Below are positions 37,701 to 46,233 of a stretch of 64,000 bases of DNA, piece after piece. A program made the position numbers and the translations under genes. The notes under the pieces were generated by a model, which searched no databases, was not told the origin of the DNA, and was given only the letters and a program-made list of their open reading frames with translations. The stretch spans positions 4,836,001 to 4,900,000 of the forward strand of contig NZ_CP070304.1 in assembly GCF_016917355.1 (NCBI RefSeq), written 5' to 3'. The DNA is from Glaciimonas sp. PAMC28666. Its GTDB lineage: Bacteria > Pseudomonadota > Gammaproteobacteria > Burkholderiales > Burkholderiaceae_D. The stretch's first letter is position 1. Each line of letters starts with the position of its first letter.

Positions 37701-38410
37701 TCGTAGGATGCGCCTATGGCGGCATCGGGCGAAGATGTCACATGCGGATACGGTATCAACTGGTTTTGTATCGCATCCATGATATTGCCCAACACGGCGG
37801 TAGGATTTGCCGCCTCATCAATTTCTACGAGGGCCTCGACCCACACAGGTAGTGGCTCAAGTACATGTACCGTCAGAAAATCTTCTCCAAGGTTGCGATG
37901 CCGATTGAGCAATGATTGCACCGCTTGCTCTAGCGCTAATATTGCCGATGACTCGGCTTTTTGGTCAGCGACTTCTTCGCCAAAGGTTTCTATCTGGACC
38001 GCGTAAAGGCCTTGTATCCCACTCTTGGTATCCCGCTTCAACCAAACATTTTTCAGATTCTTGCACTGATCGTAAAGAAGTTTGCGGTAGTCGTTGATAG
38101 TCAGCGGCGCACTGGTCAATATTTTTTCGCCGCCGAACAACGCGTCGCGTGATTGATAAGGGGTTGCACCGGGTCGCTGAGGTGCTGGTGCCAGCAGATC
38201 CGGCATGGGGGTCTGGATGCGCAAACCAAGATCGGTCATTGCGTAACAGAGTTGCTCCAGAATGGTAACGCCGGGATCATGTTCGTTGTAATCGGTCCAG
38301 ATATCGCCGCCTAATTGCTGGCTATTGCGTATGCCTTGTTTTAGCAGCGCGCCAAAATCCACGCTGGTCAATAGAGGCGCTGTCCGTGAAATAAATGCCG
38401 GTTTTTTCAT
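34733..38410 (-). CDS. Large eCIS baseplate protein (Afp12/Pvc12-like)
   Basis: 1225 residues. The N-terminal motif DIWTDYNEHDPGVTILEQLC followed by YAMTDLGLRIQ is characteristic of Afp12-type baseplate wedge proteins. Further parts include AVQIETFGEEV near residue 135 and a C-terminal helical, His-rich region (GARLARHVAKLKQLP) that is less conserved. It is expected to form the baseplate periphery with the Afp11-like protein and to anchor fibres. Its gene lies between the fibre-like and tape-measure genes, the usual place. Confidence 0.87.
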   Translation of the reverse strand: MKKPAFISRTAPLLTSVDFGALLKQGIRNSQQLGGDIWTDYNEHDPGVTILEQLCYAMTDLGLRIQTPMPDLLAPAPQRPGATPYQSRDALFGGEKILTSAPLTINDYRKLLYDQCKNLKNVWLKRDTKSGIQGLYAVQIETFGEEVADQKAESSAILALEQAVQSLLNRHRNLGEDFLTVHVLEPLPVWVEALVEIDEAANPTAVLGNIMDAIQNQLIPYPHVTSSPDAAIGASYDAIFCGPKLELGIIDDTQLCPLPIKFRVEDVARIITSIAGVIAVGGLCITVDKNKYLTGDVPIEAGTVPRLAPSIFTSLNPPSEARKSYSGGHAPLPALTYPIVIRRKSIACLVDSERVFRHMQTLMANRKYAEKMSEKASAEDLYLQPPAGTFRDLGRYYSIQHHFPVTYGIGDKGVRYRDSAPEKRKKQLIQARQLKTYLLFFEQILTDYCAQIAHAGKLFSLDDDIPNSYFSQALVDGSDAQRKDRNAPPDLLKLAVFNTRKAAAESIPPKDQDHYVVYLKGVHPLSMILLVSREAGTQEEADKLRSKLMTHGAHSRHYHSVAVHAERWHIVLNDEHGAAIAFGGERFATREAAQRRIARLAHLLENIAGQDIRPLLTIKTRGVMAVHFNDLKGRRVLSAEKLTVAQQKSCVVDLLEYGVNAHNFRIINHKNRRFHVMLCKNETQTILSGVERFGSHALAVTHRDMLVEKIGDLCCDLTAQAQHIQLLPAASVPLVSPAVEDDLQSGLQAYRVGLARLVDELDDMVHRRNRFLDHLLARVGEAFDDVALSSADPRSFGEKSDFYSDVMHWKLTFLRHYDKLSSRRSSAYDYTAHHQISTATRSGLENRLFCLLGLLGNGQEVHPTHRGPVSNKFSYRQHTHYSYNSKLNQTQAGQFVYSYDNQNTFQSLLKHGIDPRRYNIKTLDDGRAILLFNWPQVANHQEEKQAVHQPQVVYRAINREQAHAALKDITQHLGTFFNDPQNVYVDEELILLEHVLLRPQPTTEQHQQKHLIDVHVEIDWEELEWEFTPALEKEFKADPEKVLEWLSNLGKLSVQTTQSDCHRAVLYASSGVLIACDKQEHPSESEARRHGARLARHVAKLKQLPRLPSAPFYSMRLSLFFPEWPIRFQNHGFRDFAERSVRENCPAHLAAQCYWLSTVMMAKFKRLHGDWMQCKYACHAPSANATHQKNNLDLSNRSNRADQAAALNEAARRLCLFIQRLPTSA

Positions 38411-38452
38411 GCGATCAGGCCGAACATTAAACTAAAAATTCGCATCGATTGT

Positions 38453-39073
38453 TTACCAGACTCGGGTGATGTTGAACTGAATCGCCACCGGCTTACCCTC
38501 AGAGTCAAGGCCAAAGTCGATTCCAGTACCGATGCACAGATCATATTTAGCCGCGCTCTTCTTCCAGCGCAGCTTTATTTTGTGGCGAATATCCCAGCTG
38601 CGGCAACTACAGGTCTGACTAATATCGTCCGCATTTCCGTTAAAGCTGAGTAGCACAATCGCGTGGGTTACGGCATGGCGATGTTTAGAGGTGACAACGC
38701 CTGAGGCACTTGCGACAATCTCAAAACCATAACAATCGTACAGGCCGGTCATGATCGGATGACTGCGTCCATCGGCGGGCACACTGCCCACCGCGAGATT
38801 CATCGCTGACTGGATTTGTTTTTGCGAATCCGAACCTTGATACTGGTCGACGTGCGCGGAAGCGCCGCACCAACCAGGAGCCAGGTTCACCAGGTTCGAG
38901 GTTTGCGGTAACTCCGGCACAGGAGGTGAAATTACTGCTGGAAACGACAGATCATCTGCTTTGAATATCGCGTCAATCAATGCGGAAAAATTACTTTCAT
39001 TGGGCATACTGCCATTTTTGAACTGCGCTTTCAGCTCATCTTTAGGGCTGAGATTTTTGATAATGCTAGTCAT
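38453..39073 (-). CDS. Small tail-fibre-like or baseplate-attached protein of the eCIS
   Basis: 206 residues. The N-terminus (LSPKDELKAQFKNGSMPNES, then NFSALIDAIFKADD) matches a motif common at the start of phage and eCIS fibre or fibre-associated proteins, where it serves as an attachment segment. A Pro-rich linker (about 44-60) leads to a beta-rich C-terminal domain with GLYDCYGFEIVASASG, HAIVLLSFNGN and an RSWDIRHKIKLRW stretch. The start overlaps the Afp11-like stop by 4 bp. No long Afp13-type fibre gene is present, so this may be the only receptor-contacting protein, together with the propeller-like one (inference). Confidence 0.6.
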   Translation of the reverse strand: MTSIIKNLSPKDELKAQFKNGSMPNESNFSALIDAIFKADDLSFPAVISPPVPELPQTSNLVNLAPGWCGASAHVDQYQGSDSQKQIQSAMNLAVGSVPADGRSHPIMTGLYDCYGFEIVASASGVVTSKHRHAVTHAIVLLSFNGNADDISQTCSCRSWDIRHKIKLRWKKSAAKYDLCIGTGIDFGLDSEGKPVAIQFNITRVW

Positions 39074-42000
39074 AATTTGTCCTCAGTAGATGCATACATG
39101 CGATTAAAAGCCACGACATAGGTGGGGCTTGCGGTCGGCGCAACGACCAGGGCAAGCGGCATTGCACCACCGACACCGAGAATAAAATTCTCACCCAATG
39201 TCATTTTTCCAACCCCAGTTTGAGGCTGCGGGTCCAAGTCGCTCCCGGATTTAATCTGATGCAATGCTACTGGCATAAAAACCGACAACGGTGTCAATGC
39301 CAGCGCGCTATCGGACTCAGCGATCCAGACGAATTTATTACCCTGCTCTGTGATATTTTCTTGCGCCATCCATACTTTGCTGATGCGTTCGATATAAGTC
39401 AGAGTCCGGATAAAGCGGGCCAGATCGTGACCATGAACCTGGCCGCAACCGATATTTAACGGCACCAACGGGTTCTGCAGCCAAGGCGCAAGATAGTCGG
39501 AAATATCGGCGTTAAGCTGCTTGATGCATGCACCGTCGGATTGATCCGCCTTAAACACGACATTCACGTACACCTTTAGTGGCTCATAGACCGGATTACA
39601 GATGTGAATCTCGCCGACAAACTCAGAAATGTAAGGTTGCAAGCTATCTGCAATATCCGTCAAAGTATGCAAGGTGAAGGGCGCTGGCTCGATAACAAGT
39701 GCTTCAAGGTTGTCAACGGGTGTGGCGCTGGACGCCACAGCAATCACCACAGTTCCCGTCGCTATCCGTAACCCTTCCGGAAATCCGGCACTGTTATTAG
39801 CGGTTATGCACTTGGCCTGGAGCACAGCAGGAAATGCGTCCAGCACAAGCTGTTCATAATCGCTAGGCTGACTCGCCCGCTGCTTATGCTTCAGGCGTTC
39901 GCTAATTCGGCTACGGAATACCGATGGGGATTCAGCCGCCCTACCGTTGTCACTGGCATACGGCTGTAAGACTTTTTTGATCGCAGGGGTTTTCTTAAGT
40001 AGTGCCTTGATGCTGGCTGGCATAAGGGACAGAGTAGTGGCATCTTGCGCGGCCAAACAGCGGGTAGCAGTGACAGCGTTAGGCACGATGTCAACGCAAA
40101 GTGTATCCAGCGCTTCTTTGGCGGCCCGCACTTCTATCCAGAACTGACCGCTCGGCATCACGCTGTTGTTGTCATTCAAGTCTGCGGGCAATGCAAATCT
40201 GACTACGCCTGAACGTGTGAAGTCTTGCGTGCCTGACTGTACCGCATATGCTGGAAAATCATGCCAGCGGTCGCTACTCAAGTAGCGCCAGCGAATCGCT
40301 GCCATTGGTTTTGGGACCGACTCGTCGGTAGCATTCCCCGCATCGTCGCGCTTCCATACATGTTTAGTGGCACTAGGTTCGCGTATTTGAAAATGAAGGC
40401 TGAGCGTCTGCGGAGGGGTCAGATTTTTCAGGCCAATGTACAGGCGTCCTTCGCAACCGTCGTCTGCCAGCAAAAAGGTTGGCGCATCCTTCTGTATTGG
40501 GCAACTGCCAAATGGATAAAGGTAATGTAGTTTAGGAAACTCTTCACCCCTTTCGCTTTCCGCGATCACAATGGAATCGCTGGCACCATACTCGCAACTG
40601 ATGTACTTTACTTGGGGGGCAATTGGCGGATTGGGCAGTGGAACAGGCGTTCCCGTTGATTTCTTCAACGTTGCACTAGCGTTAAGCAGCACCTGGCTGC
40701 GGAACGCGGCCGGAAACACTGCACTGCCAAAGCCGTCCTGGGGAGACGCCAACGCTAGCCGGAGCGTACCAGGTGCCGGACAAGGAACGCGCGGGGAAGC
40801 TGTAGCATCCACCAAAGGCGTATTGTTGAAAGTGATAGCGGCTGTACTGACCTGATTGGGGTAAAGCGGCTGAAGTGTCTGATCCATCCACCGGCGTCCG
40901 TTGTAGACGCTTGGTTGAATTTGAAATGTATCGGCTAATATAATCGCCGGCGCGTAATACGCATAATAGCTGTCAAAGCTGGCAGCAGCCAGCGGCAAAT
41001 TAAGCCAGATTAGGGAAATTTTTACATCCCTGAGATTGTCTTTGCCTAACTCGGCATGCGCAATATCGAAATGCGCACCACACGCGCCCAGTGCGCCAAA
41101 CGGAAAAAACGGCTTATCCACGGCAATCTGACCCAAATCTCCGCTCAACGTCAGGTTCCGTAAGTCAGAGACCACGACGTTGAGATCAACCTGTTTGAGC
41201 TGAATGTTAGAAAAACTGGAATATTGATACACACTGGCGTCAGAGTTCAATACCAGTCGCACGCAAGGCCATGGGCCAGGCGGTGCGCCAGCCAAGGCTT
41301 GGTTGCACACCATCGCAGGTTGATCTGGACCTAAGCTAAAACAAACATCGATAACGATGTCGTCCTGCGCTTCAGATTGCTCTTGGGAATATTCAAACGC
41401 AACCCGCATCCATTCTTTGGCGGTGCTGACGAAGAGCTTGAAACCTTCGCCGAACAGCGTGTTTATATTTGCAGTCTGCTGCTCCCTCTGTCGGGAAAGC
41501 TCAGTACGAATGGCGCTTGAATTGGCAGCATCGATAATAAACTTGATTGTGACCTTCCGTTCGCCTTCGCTGAGCAACAACACAGGTGATGTGATCATCA
41601 ATCCGAGCTCGGCATCTTGCGTAAACGGGGCGGAAGGCGACTGAGAGGAGGCGGAAAACATCGGCCAACCCAGCGCTGGATTTTTCAAAGGAGCGTCAAT
41701 GCCGTCCTCCGTGTTGGCCGCCAGAGTCACCAGTGCACGCCGCACCCAGGCTGGTGCCGCGTTATCTCGCTCCAAGGTAAGACGATACAAGGAGCACCGC
41801 TTAGCCGGTTGGACAACGATATCGGCATCGGTCGCGTACAGAATATCTTCGCCAACCAGATTTTTACCGCCCATTAGCAAACTCTTGGCCGGCAATAGCC
41901 ACGATGTAAAGCCGGGGGCGAGTTCGAACATCACGGTGACACTATCAGCTTGACCTCGACGTTCGCTCAGTTGAAGCACGCTGCGGTAGTAATAGTCAAG

Positions 42001-42789
42001 ATGACGTTCGGTAAAATTATTTAGATCGTTTTGCAAAAACTGCATTAATTGCAAGAGTGCAATCAACAAAGTAGTGTGTGGCGGATGGTCTGATTTATTG
42101 CTGAGACTAAGCTGCAGTTCCTCCTGCGCTACCCCTTGTAATTGCGTCAGTGCAGCATCCACAGCGTTGAGTTGCTTCACCAGCGTATCGTCGATGGTGA
42201 AGCTGCCCTCCCCCGCTGCTGTCGCTGGGGTTAGACGCCACGGTGCCTGCGCATACCATTTCACCGCTGCACCGGTGGCGTCCCTGGCGCGACTATCCCA
42301 TAGCGCAGCCCATTTTTTATTGTTAAGTATAAAATCCAGAACGTTCGCTAAGGCAGGTTGAATCAATGCTTCTAGCGTCGATGCCAGATTGTTGGACATC
42401 GCGTCATTGTCGGCCAGCTGTGTACGCAGATACCAGTCGTCAATACAGCACAACCGTGTATAGATGGCGTCTATCAAATCGCGTTCAGCCGTCTCATCCC
42501 ATACCAGCTGACGTGCCAGGCGATTGGTGTCGAAAAGTGCTTGATCAACTTTGTAATTACACACTTCTGCCAACAAAAAACTGATATCGGCATTAAAAAA
42601 GACACTCCAATCGCCTTGCGGCTGCGCGCCACCGGTTTCATCCGGTCCATAAAAATTCAATAATTTGGAAAACTTTTGTGCAAATGTCAGGAAATGCGCT
42701 ATCGATCGCTCGTCCACTAATACTGACGACGGATCTAGTGCGGGGGTGAAGCGCGCACTTTGAGTGGTACCCCAATCCGGGCGGCGCAT
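39070..42789 (-). CDS. Baseplate J-like eCIS protein (Afp11/Pvc11-like)
   Basis: 1239 residues. The C-terminal half contains a baseplate J/gp6-like region: ESPSVFRSRISERLKHKQRA, then DYEQLVLDAFPAVLQAKC, LQPYISEFVGEIHI and VYVNVVFKADQ, and AWL-type end motif (APWLQNP...HGHDLARFIRTL). The N-terminal half (FNADISFLLAEVCNYKVDQA, LLIALLQLMQFLQNDLNNFT) is the Afp11-specific extension. It forms the inner baseplate wedge that triggers sheath contraction. It overlaps the gp25 stop by one base (TGATG) and the next gene by 4 bp. Confidence 0.9.
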   Translation of the reverse strand: MRRPDWGTTQSARFTPALDPSSVLVDERSIAHFLTFAQKFSKLLNFYGPDETGGAQPQGDWSVFFNADISFLLAEVCNYKVDQALFDTNRLARQLVWDETAERDLIDAIYTRLCCIDDWYLRTQLADNDAMSNNLASTLEALIQPALANVLDFILNNKKWAALWDSRARDATGAAVKWYAQAPWRLTPATAAGEGSFTIDDTLVKQLNAVDAALTQLQGVAQEELQLSLSNKSDHPPHTTLLIALLQLMQFLQNDLNNFTERHLDYYYRSVLQLSERRGQADSVTVMFELAPGFTSWLLPAKSLLMGGKNLVGEDILYATDADIVVQPAKRCSLYRLTLERDNAAPAWVRRALVTLAANTEDGIDAPLKNPALGWPMFSASSQSPSAPFTQDAELGLMITSPVLLLSEGERKVTIKFIIDAANSSAIRTELSRQREQQTANINTLFGEGFKLFVSTAKEWMRVAFEYSQEQSEAQDDIVIDVCFSLGPDQPAMVCNQALAGAPPGPWPCVRLVLNSDASVYQYSSFSNIQLKQVDLNVVVSDLRNLTLSGDLGQIAVDKPFFPFGALGACGAHFDIAHAELGKDNLRDVKISLIWLNLPLAAASFDSYYAYYAPAIILADTFQIQPSVYNGRRWMDQTLQPLYPNQVSTAAITFNNTPLVDATASPRVPCPAPGTLRLALASPQDGFGSAVFPAAFRSQVLLNASATLKKSTGTPVPLPNPPIAPQVKYISCEYGASDSIVIAESERGEEFPKLHYLYPFGSCPIQKDAPTFLLADDGCEGRLYIGLKNLTPPQTLSLHFQIREPSATKHVWKRDDAGNATDESVPKPMAAIRWRYLSSDRWHDFPAYAVQSGTQDFTRSGVVRFALPADLNDNNSVMPSGQFWIEVRAAKEALDTLCVDIVPNAVTATRCLAAQDATTLSLMPASIKALLKKTPAIKKVLQPYASDNGRAAESPSVFRSRISERLKHKQRASQPSDYEQLVLDAFPAVLQAKCITANNSAGFPEGLRIATGTVVIAVASSATPVDNLEALVIEPAPFTLHTLTDIADSLQPYISEFVGEIHICNPVYEPLKVYVNVVFKADQSDGACIKQLNADISDYLAPWLQNPLVPLNIGCGQVHGHDLARFIRTLTYIERISKVWMAQENITEQGNKFVWIAESDSALALTPLSVFMPVALHQIKSGSDLDPQPQTGVGKMTLGENFILGVGGAMPLALVVAPTASPTYVVAFNRMYASTEDKL

Positions 42790-43229
42790 CAGGGCGAGCC
42801 GATCTGGCGCACGTTACTGCCTTCGAGCAGGTAAAACGGATAGACCATGTTGCTACGGGTATTGGTTTGCGGAATAGAGTAGCTCAACGATATGTTGAGC
42901 TGCCCCGAATTGCTCTCATCCTCCTCAACCACAATATCGATGACAAGAATGCGCGGTTCGAAGAATAAGATGGCGCGCTTCAGCAAGTCTTCGATGCGGC
43001 TAAACAATTCGACCCCGATGGTCTCGAATACTTCGTGCTCCAGGGTACATCCGTAGGCGGGTAGCATGGTGCGCTCGCACAACGTCGTTGAAAACAGAAT
43101 GTGCAGGCTTTCGATAATATCTTGCTCACCCTGCACCATTCGCACGCTTCCCTGATTGTGATCAAATTCGGGTGGAAAGCCCCAACCTCGCCCCAGAAAA
43201 CTACCGTCGGAAGCCGCCACTTTATCCAC
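42789..43229 (-). CDS. gp25/GPW-like baseplate protein (Afp9/Pvc9-like)
   Basis: 146 residues. The gp25 fold is shown by GWGFPPEFD, QGEQDIIESLHILFSTTLCE and the conserved R-T-M-L-P-x-x-G (RTMLPAYGCTLE). LLKRAILFFEPRILVIDIVV and a final beta region (NISLSYSIPQTNTRSN) follow. gp25 ties the sheath to the baseplate wedge in phages, T6SS (TssE) and eCIS. Its start overlaps the PAAR gene by 8 bp. Confidence 0.92.
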   Translation of the reverse strand: MDKVAASDGSFLGRGWGFPPEFDHNQGSVRMVQGEQDIIESLHILFSTTLCERTMLPAYGCTLEHEVFETIGVELFSRIEDLLKRAILFFEPRILVIDIVVEEDESNSGQLNISLSYSIPQTNTRSNMVYPFYLLEGSNVRQIGSP

Positions 43230-43521
43230 CTATCATGACGGTCGGAAAACCCAGCACAATGCTGCCGCCATGCGCAGTGGTATCGCCCATTCGTGCGGCT
43301 GGCTTGCCGCCTATCATGACCGTACTCGAACCCATAGCGATGCTATCGGGTGGACCGACGCAGACCAGCATATCGCCGACCACAGCGGCGGGTAGCTTTC
43401 CTATCATAACGGTTGGAACGCTCGGGCCAATCACCGGGCCGCCAACGTGCGGAATCGGTGGTAGTCCCGGTGTCAGCATCGGACAAACGTGCATGTCGGT
43501 AATTCTTGCAGCTGGAGGCAT
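43222..43521 (-). CDS. PAAR-domain spike tip protein (Afp10-like)
   Basis: 99 residues. It has the repetitive PAAR pattern: PAARITDMHVCPM at the start and three copies of TVMIG(G/K) (TVMIGKLPAAVVGDM, TVMIGGKPAARMGDTTAHGG and the final PTVMIGG). PAAR proteins form the sharp metal-binding cone on the spike trimer. No C-terminal toxin extension is present, so this one is a pure tip. It lies between the spike and gp25 genes, as in most eCIS. Confidence 0.92.
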   Translation of the reverse strand: MPPAARITDMHVCPMLTPGLPPIPHVGGPVIGPSVPTVMIGKLPAAVVGDMLVCVGPPDSIAMGSSTVMIGGKPAARMGDTTAHGGSIVLGFPTVMIGG

Positions 43522-43536
43522 GTCGTGGTCTCTATT

Positions 43537-45324
43537 TTAATTAATCATGACCATTGCGCCACGCACCGTGACCTGACCCGATGAGGTTATTTCCGCGCTA
43601 GCCTGACCCTGGCCGGATAAGGCCATCGTCGCTTTGGTTTTAACGTTCATACCCTGCATGTCGAGATCGGCACCGGCCTTGACGGAGATCCCGGTACCTG
43701 ACTGAATATTCACGGCGCCGCTGGCTTTGATACTGATATCACCTGGGCTGTCGAGGGTCACGCCGTCGGAGGTAAAGCTGAGTTTGTTTTTATTTGAATC
43801 GACGATAGTCAGCGTTGTGTCGTCATCATTGAGCGTAATGATATGACCGCCCGGGGTCTCGATGCGCAGGATTTTTTTAACATCGTCCATGCTGATCTTG
43901 AGTTGGCTATTGGTGACAATCGCCTTATTGGTGTTGGGTGCGTCACCCGGATACGGCGGCGTATGCTGGCTGCTGTACAGACTGCCCAGTACGATTGGAT
44001 AGCTGGGATCGTCATTCAGAAAGCCAAGGATGACCTCATCACCCATTTCTGGCACGAAGAAAATACCACCGTTTTTGGTTGCGTACCCGCTTGCCAGCCG
44101 CGCCCAAATACCGTCGCCGTCCACCCCGATCATCGGAACATCGACCAAAATTCGATTTTGACCGTCAGGGTCTTGATCGATTTGCTTGACTTTTGCAATC
44201 TGCAAACCGCGCACGCCTGAAGATAGACCCGCCGCAGGAGGCGGGGCAATATCGTCAACCTGGTCGATGAACCAGGCGTTATCCATGCCAAAACCAACTT
44301 CAGTGCTCCAGTCGCCGCCTTCAATTGTCTGTGTGACGCTAGCGACAAAGGCAGAGCCGTTAAAGCGCGCCCCCAATCCAGCCAATTGCACCATCTGACC
44401 CGGACGTGGTGTGGCGTTACCGCAAAACGTAACGGTGCCGCGCAATCGCGCCAGACGTGATTTAAGCAACTGGGCGTTAGCCCAGACCGCCAATTGTTCG
44501 GCCGTCAATGGAACACAACTTTGCAAGGCGTATGCGGGCAAATCCAGTACGCCGGACAACGTTTTCCCGCTCAAATTCCCTTGCGCGTTGACCGTCGGCT
44601 CGGTCGACGTTCCCTCGGCTAGCGCCTGTTGCGTAAAGTCCCAGGCACTACATTTCACCGACGTTAATTGGGTACACGCATCGATTTCAGCATCAATTTC
44701 AGCCAGCGCATTGCCGTAGCCGATCAGCAATTCGGCTTCGCCGTCCAATTCAGGCGGCCCTACTTTGACTTTTCCATCTTCGACAATCACGATGTGACCA
44801 TTGATTTCAGCGCGGCTTACCAAAAAATCCCAGTCGGTCGCGTAGTAACGCACAACAGCGTCGTGCTGATCGGTAGTGGAACTCACATCGGCACTCAGGC
44901 CGGCATCAGCGATTAAGGTCTGGAATATAGCGCTATCGCTCTTGCCCAGATAGGCGCTCTTGCGGCCCTGGGTCAATTTGAGTGCTTTGTCGTAGCAAGA
45001 AATAACCAGCGAAGACTTGCCGCCACTTCTGATCTTGATAGCGTGTTTAACAACGATGCCTTTAAAAATGCTGGCATCGGTTCCGTGATAGCCCGCCATA
45101 ATCTCGATCTCGGTACCGGGCGCGAAGCTCGCAGTTTCACTAATGGCGAAAGTTTCGTCGGACGAGCTACCATCAAGCAAGGTAATTTTTGCGCTGGGAA
45201 TACGATTGATCTGCTTCTGCACCCGTACCTGAGACACATCATAAATATCCGGCATCCGGTCGCCGTTAATCAAAATTGTAAAGCTGACCAGGTCGCCCTG
45301 ATCGTTTAATGGCGATATTGGCAT
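43537..45324 (-). CDS. VgrG-like central spike protein (Afp8/Pvc8-like)
   Basis: 595 residues. The N-terminal two-thirds is the gp27/phage late-control-D part (VSFTILINGDRMPDIYDVSQ; RYYATDWDFLVSRAEINGHI). The OB-fold gp5-like domain follows at about residues 375-460 (QDPDGQNRILVDVPMIGVDG, GIFFVPEMGDEVILGFLNDD, PIVLGSLYS). The C-terminal beta-helix is made of short repeats (TSDGVTLDSPGDISIKASG, VNIQSGTGISVKAGADLD). Three copies form the spike that carries the PAAR tip. It overlaps the LysM gene by one base (TGATG). Confidence 0.92.
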   Translation of the reverse strand: MPISPLNDQGDLVSFTILINGDRMPDIYDVSQVRVQKQINRIPSAKITLLDGSSSDETFAISETASFAPGTEIEIMAGYHGTDASIFKGIVVKHAIKIRSGGKSSLVISCYDKALKLTQGRKSAYLGKSDSAIFQTLIADAGLSADVSSTTDQHDAVVRYYATDWDFLVSRAEINGHIVIVEDGKVKVGPPELDGEAELLIGYGNALAEIDAEIDACTQLTSVKCSAWDFTQQALAEGTSTEPTVNAQGNLSGKTLSGVLDLPAYALQSCVPLTAEQLAVWANAQLLKSRLARLRGTVTFCGNATPRPGQMVQLAGLGARFNGSAFVASVTQTIEGGDWSTEVGFGMDNAWFIDQVDDIAPPPAAGLSSGVRGLQIAKVKQIDQDPDGQNRILVDVPMIGVDGDGIWARLASGYATKNGGIFFVPEMGDEVILGFLNDDPSYPIVLGSLYSSQHTPPYPGDAPNTNKAIVTNSQLKISMDDVKKILRIETPGGHIITLNDDDTTLTIVDSNKNKLSFTSDGVTLDSPGDISIKASGAVNIQSGTGISVKAGADLDMQGMNVKTKATMALSGQGQASAEITSSGQVTVRGAMVMIN

Positions 45325-46031
45325 CAGGCGGTTCCGAGAGGTGGAAAGACGATAGTGGACCCAACTTCAAGAACGCGGAAATGCGTCATTTTGTTGAATT
45401 GCGCAACCTTAAGGTAATAATCTGGTGATCCATAGATGTTCTCGCACATAAGGGGCAAGGTGTCGCCCGCGGTAACGGTACGTGTATGCGTCAAATCCGG
45501 GGAACTTGAACGTTCCATTTTGACGATAAAATCCGGCGATAAAAATTCTTGAAATTTGACTGTTATTTTGACCCGTAACGGTTGCCCGTTAGGTTTGAAT
45601 AGCGTGTAATCGATATTCATACTTGTGAGCCGACACCGGAAGTTCATGCGCCCCCATACAAGTTTTAGATAATTGGGGCTATGAATCTCTCCGTTATAGG
45701 TATAAATAAGAGTTTTGAATTGTTTGATGGCCAGTGTCAGATCGAACGGCTTTGGCTCGATATCTGGCTTGGTCGGTATCGCGCCGGTAGCATCCATATA
45801 GAAATTAAAGGATATCGTTTCTGGCGAAAGATCCGAAAATCGTGTGGTCTGCCCCGGCTTTTCGCTCGCTTTCAGAGGCAAATAACTGGCCGTGTGGTCG
45901 TGCGTATAGCTCTCTGGATTAATTTGCAGCTCATACGGATTAGTAAGCTTTTGCCCCTCTATCGCAATCAATTTCAGATACGCACTGTCCTTATAGGCGT
46001 AAATTTTTAACTTATTGCGGGAATCAAGCAT
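45324..46031 (-). CDS. LysM-containing tube/baseplate adaptor (Afp7/Pvc7-like)
   Basis: 235 residues. The N-terminal part (LKIYAYKDSAYLKLIAIEGQ, then NPYELQINPESYTHDHTASY) is the CIS tube-initiator pattern. A C-terminal LysM-like domain spans about residues 185-235 (TVTAGDTLPLMCENIYGSP, YYLKVAQFNKM, VGSTIVFPPLG). In Afp and PVC this protein joins the spike hub to the first tube ring. It starts 6 bp after the DUF5908 gene. Confidence 0.9.
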   Translation of the reverse strand: MLDSRNKLKIYAYKDSAYLKLIAIEGQKLTNPYELQINPESYTHDHTASYLPLKASEKPGQTTRFSDLSPETISFNFYMDATGAIPTKPDIEPKPFDLTLAIKQFKTLIYTYNGEIHSPNYLKLVWGRMNFRCRLTSMNIDYTLFKPNGQPLRVKITVKFQEFLSPDFIVKMERSSSPDLTHTRTVTAGDTLPLMCENIYGSPDYYLKVAQFNKMTHFRVLEVGSTIVFPPLGTA

Positions 46032-46037
46032 ATAAAT

Positions 46038-46196
46038 TCATCTCTGAGCGGTGCGATCAAGGAGCTCCTGCGTTTTTTCAACGCACTGCTCTACTATATC
46101 CCTGCGTAGTTGCGCCAATAACAAATCAAGCTGAAGCCCCGCATTGCCATCAGGGACACTCACCCGTATAACTAACTCTCTGATTTCAATTGTCAT
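46038..46196 (-). CDS. DUF5908-like small eCIS protein
   Basis: 52 residues, read directly from the minus strand between the second tube gene and the LysM gene. It starts MTIEIRELVIRVSVPDGNAG and ends in a charged helix (LRRDIVEQCVEKTQELLDRT). The opening I-E-I-(R/K)-E-L-V-I-(R/K) pattern and the gene position match the short DUF5908 proteins found at this place in many eCIS operons; their role is unknown. It starts 37 bp after the tube gene stop and ends 6 bp before the LysM gene. Confidence 0.8.
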   Translation of the reverse strand: MTIEIRELVIRVSVPDGNAGLQLDLLLAQLRRDIVEQCVEKTQELLDRTAQR

Positions 46197-46233
46197 GGCT
46201 TTGTCGGTTCGTATTTATTTCCGGCGCGCACAC

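Noticed and set aside
43537-45324. VgrG-like gene read as part of a type VI secretion system
   Set aside because: No TssB/C, TssJLM or ClpV genes; the neighbours are eCIS-specific (DUF4255, AAA+ ATPase, LysM adaptor, Afp11/12-like).
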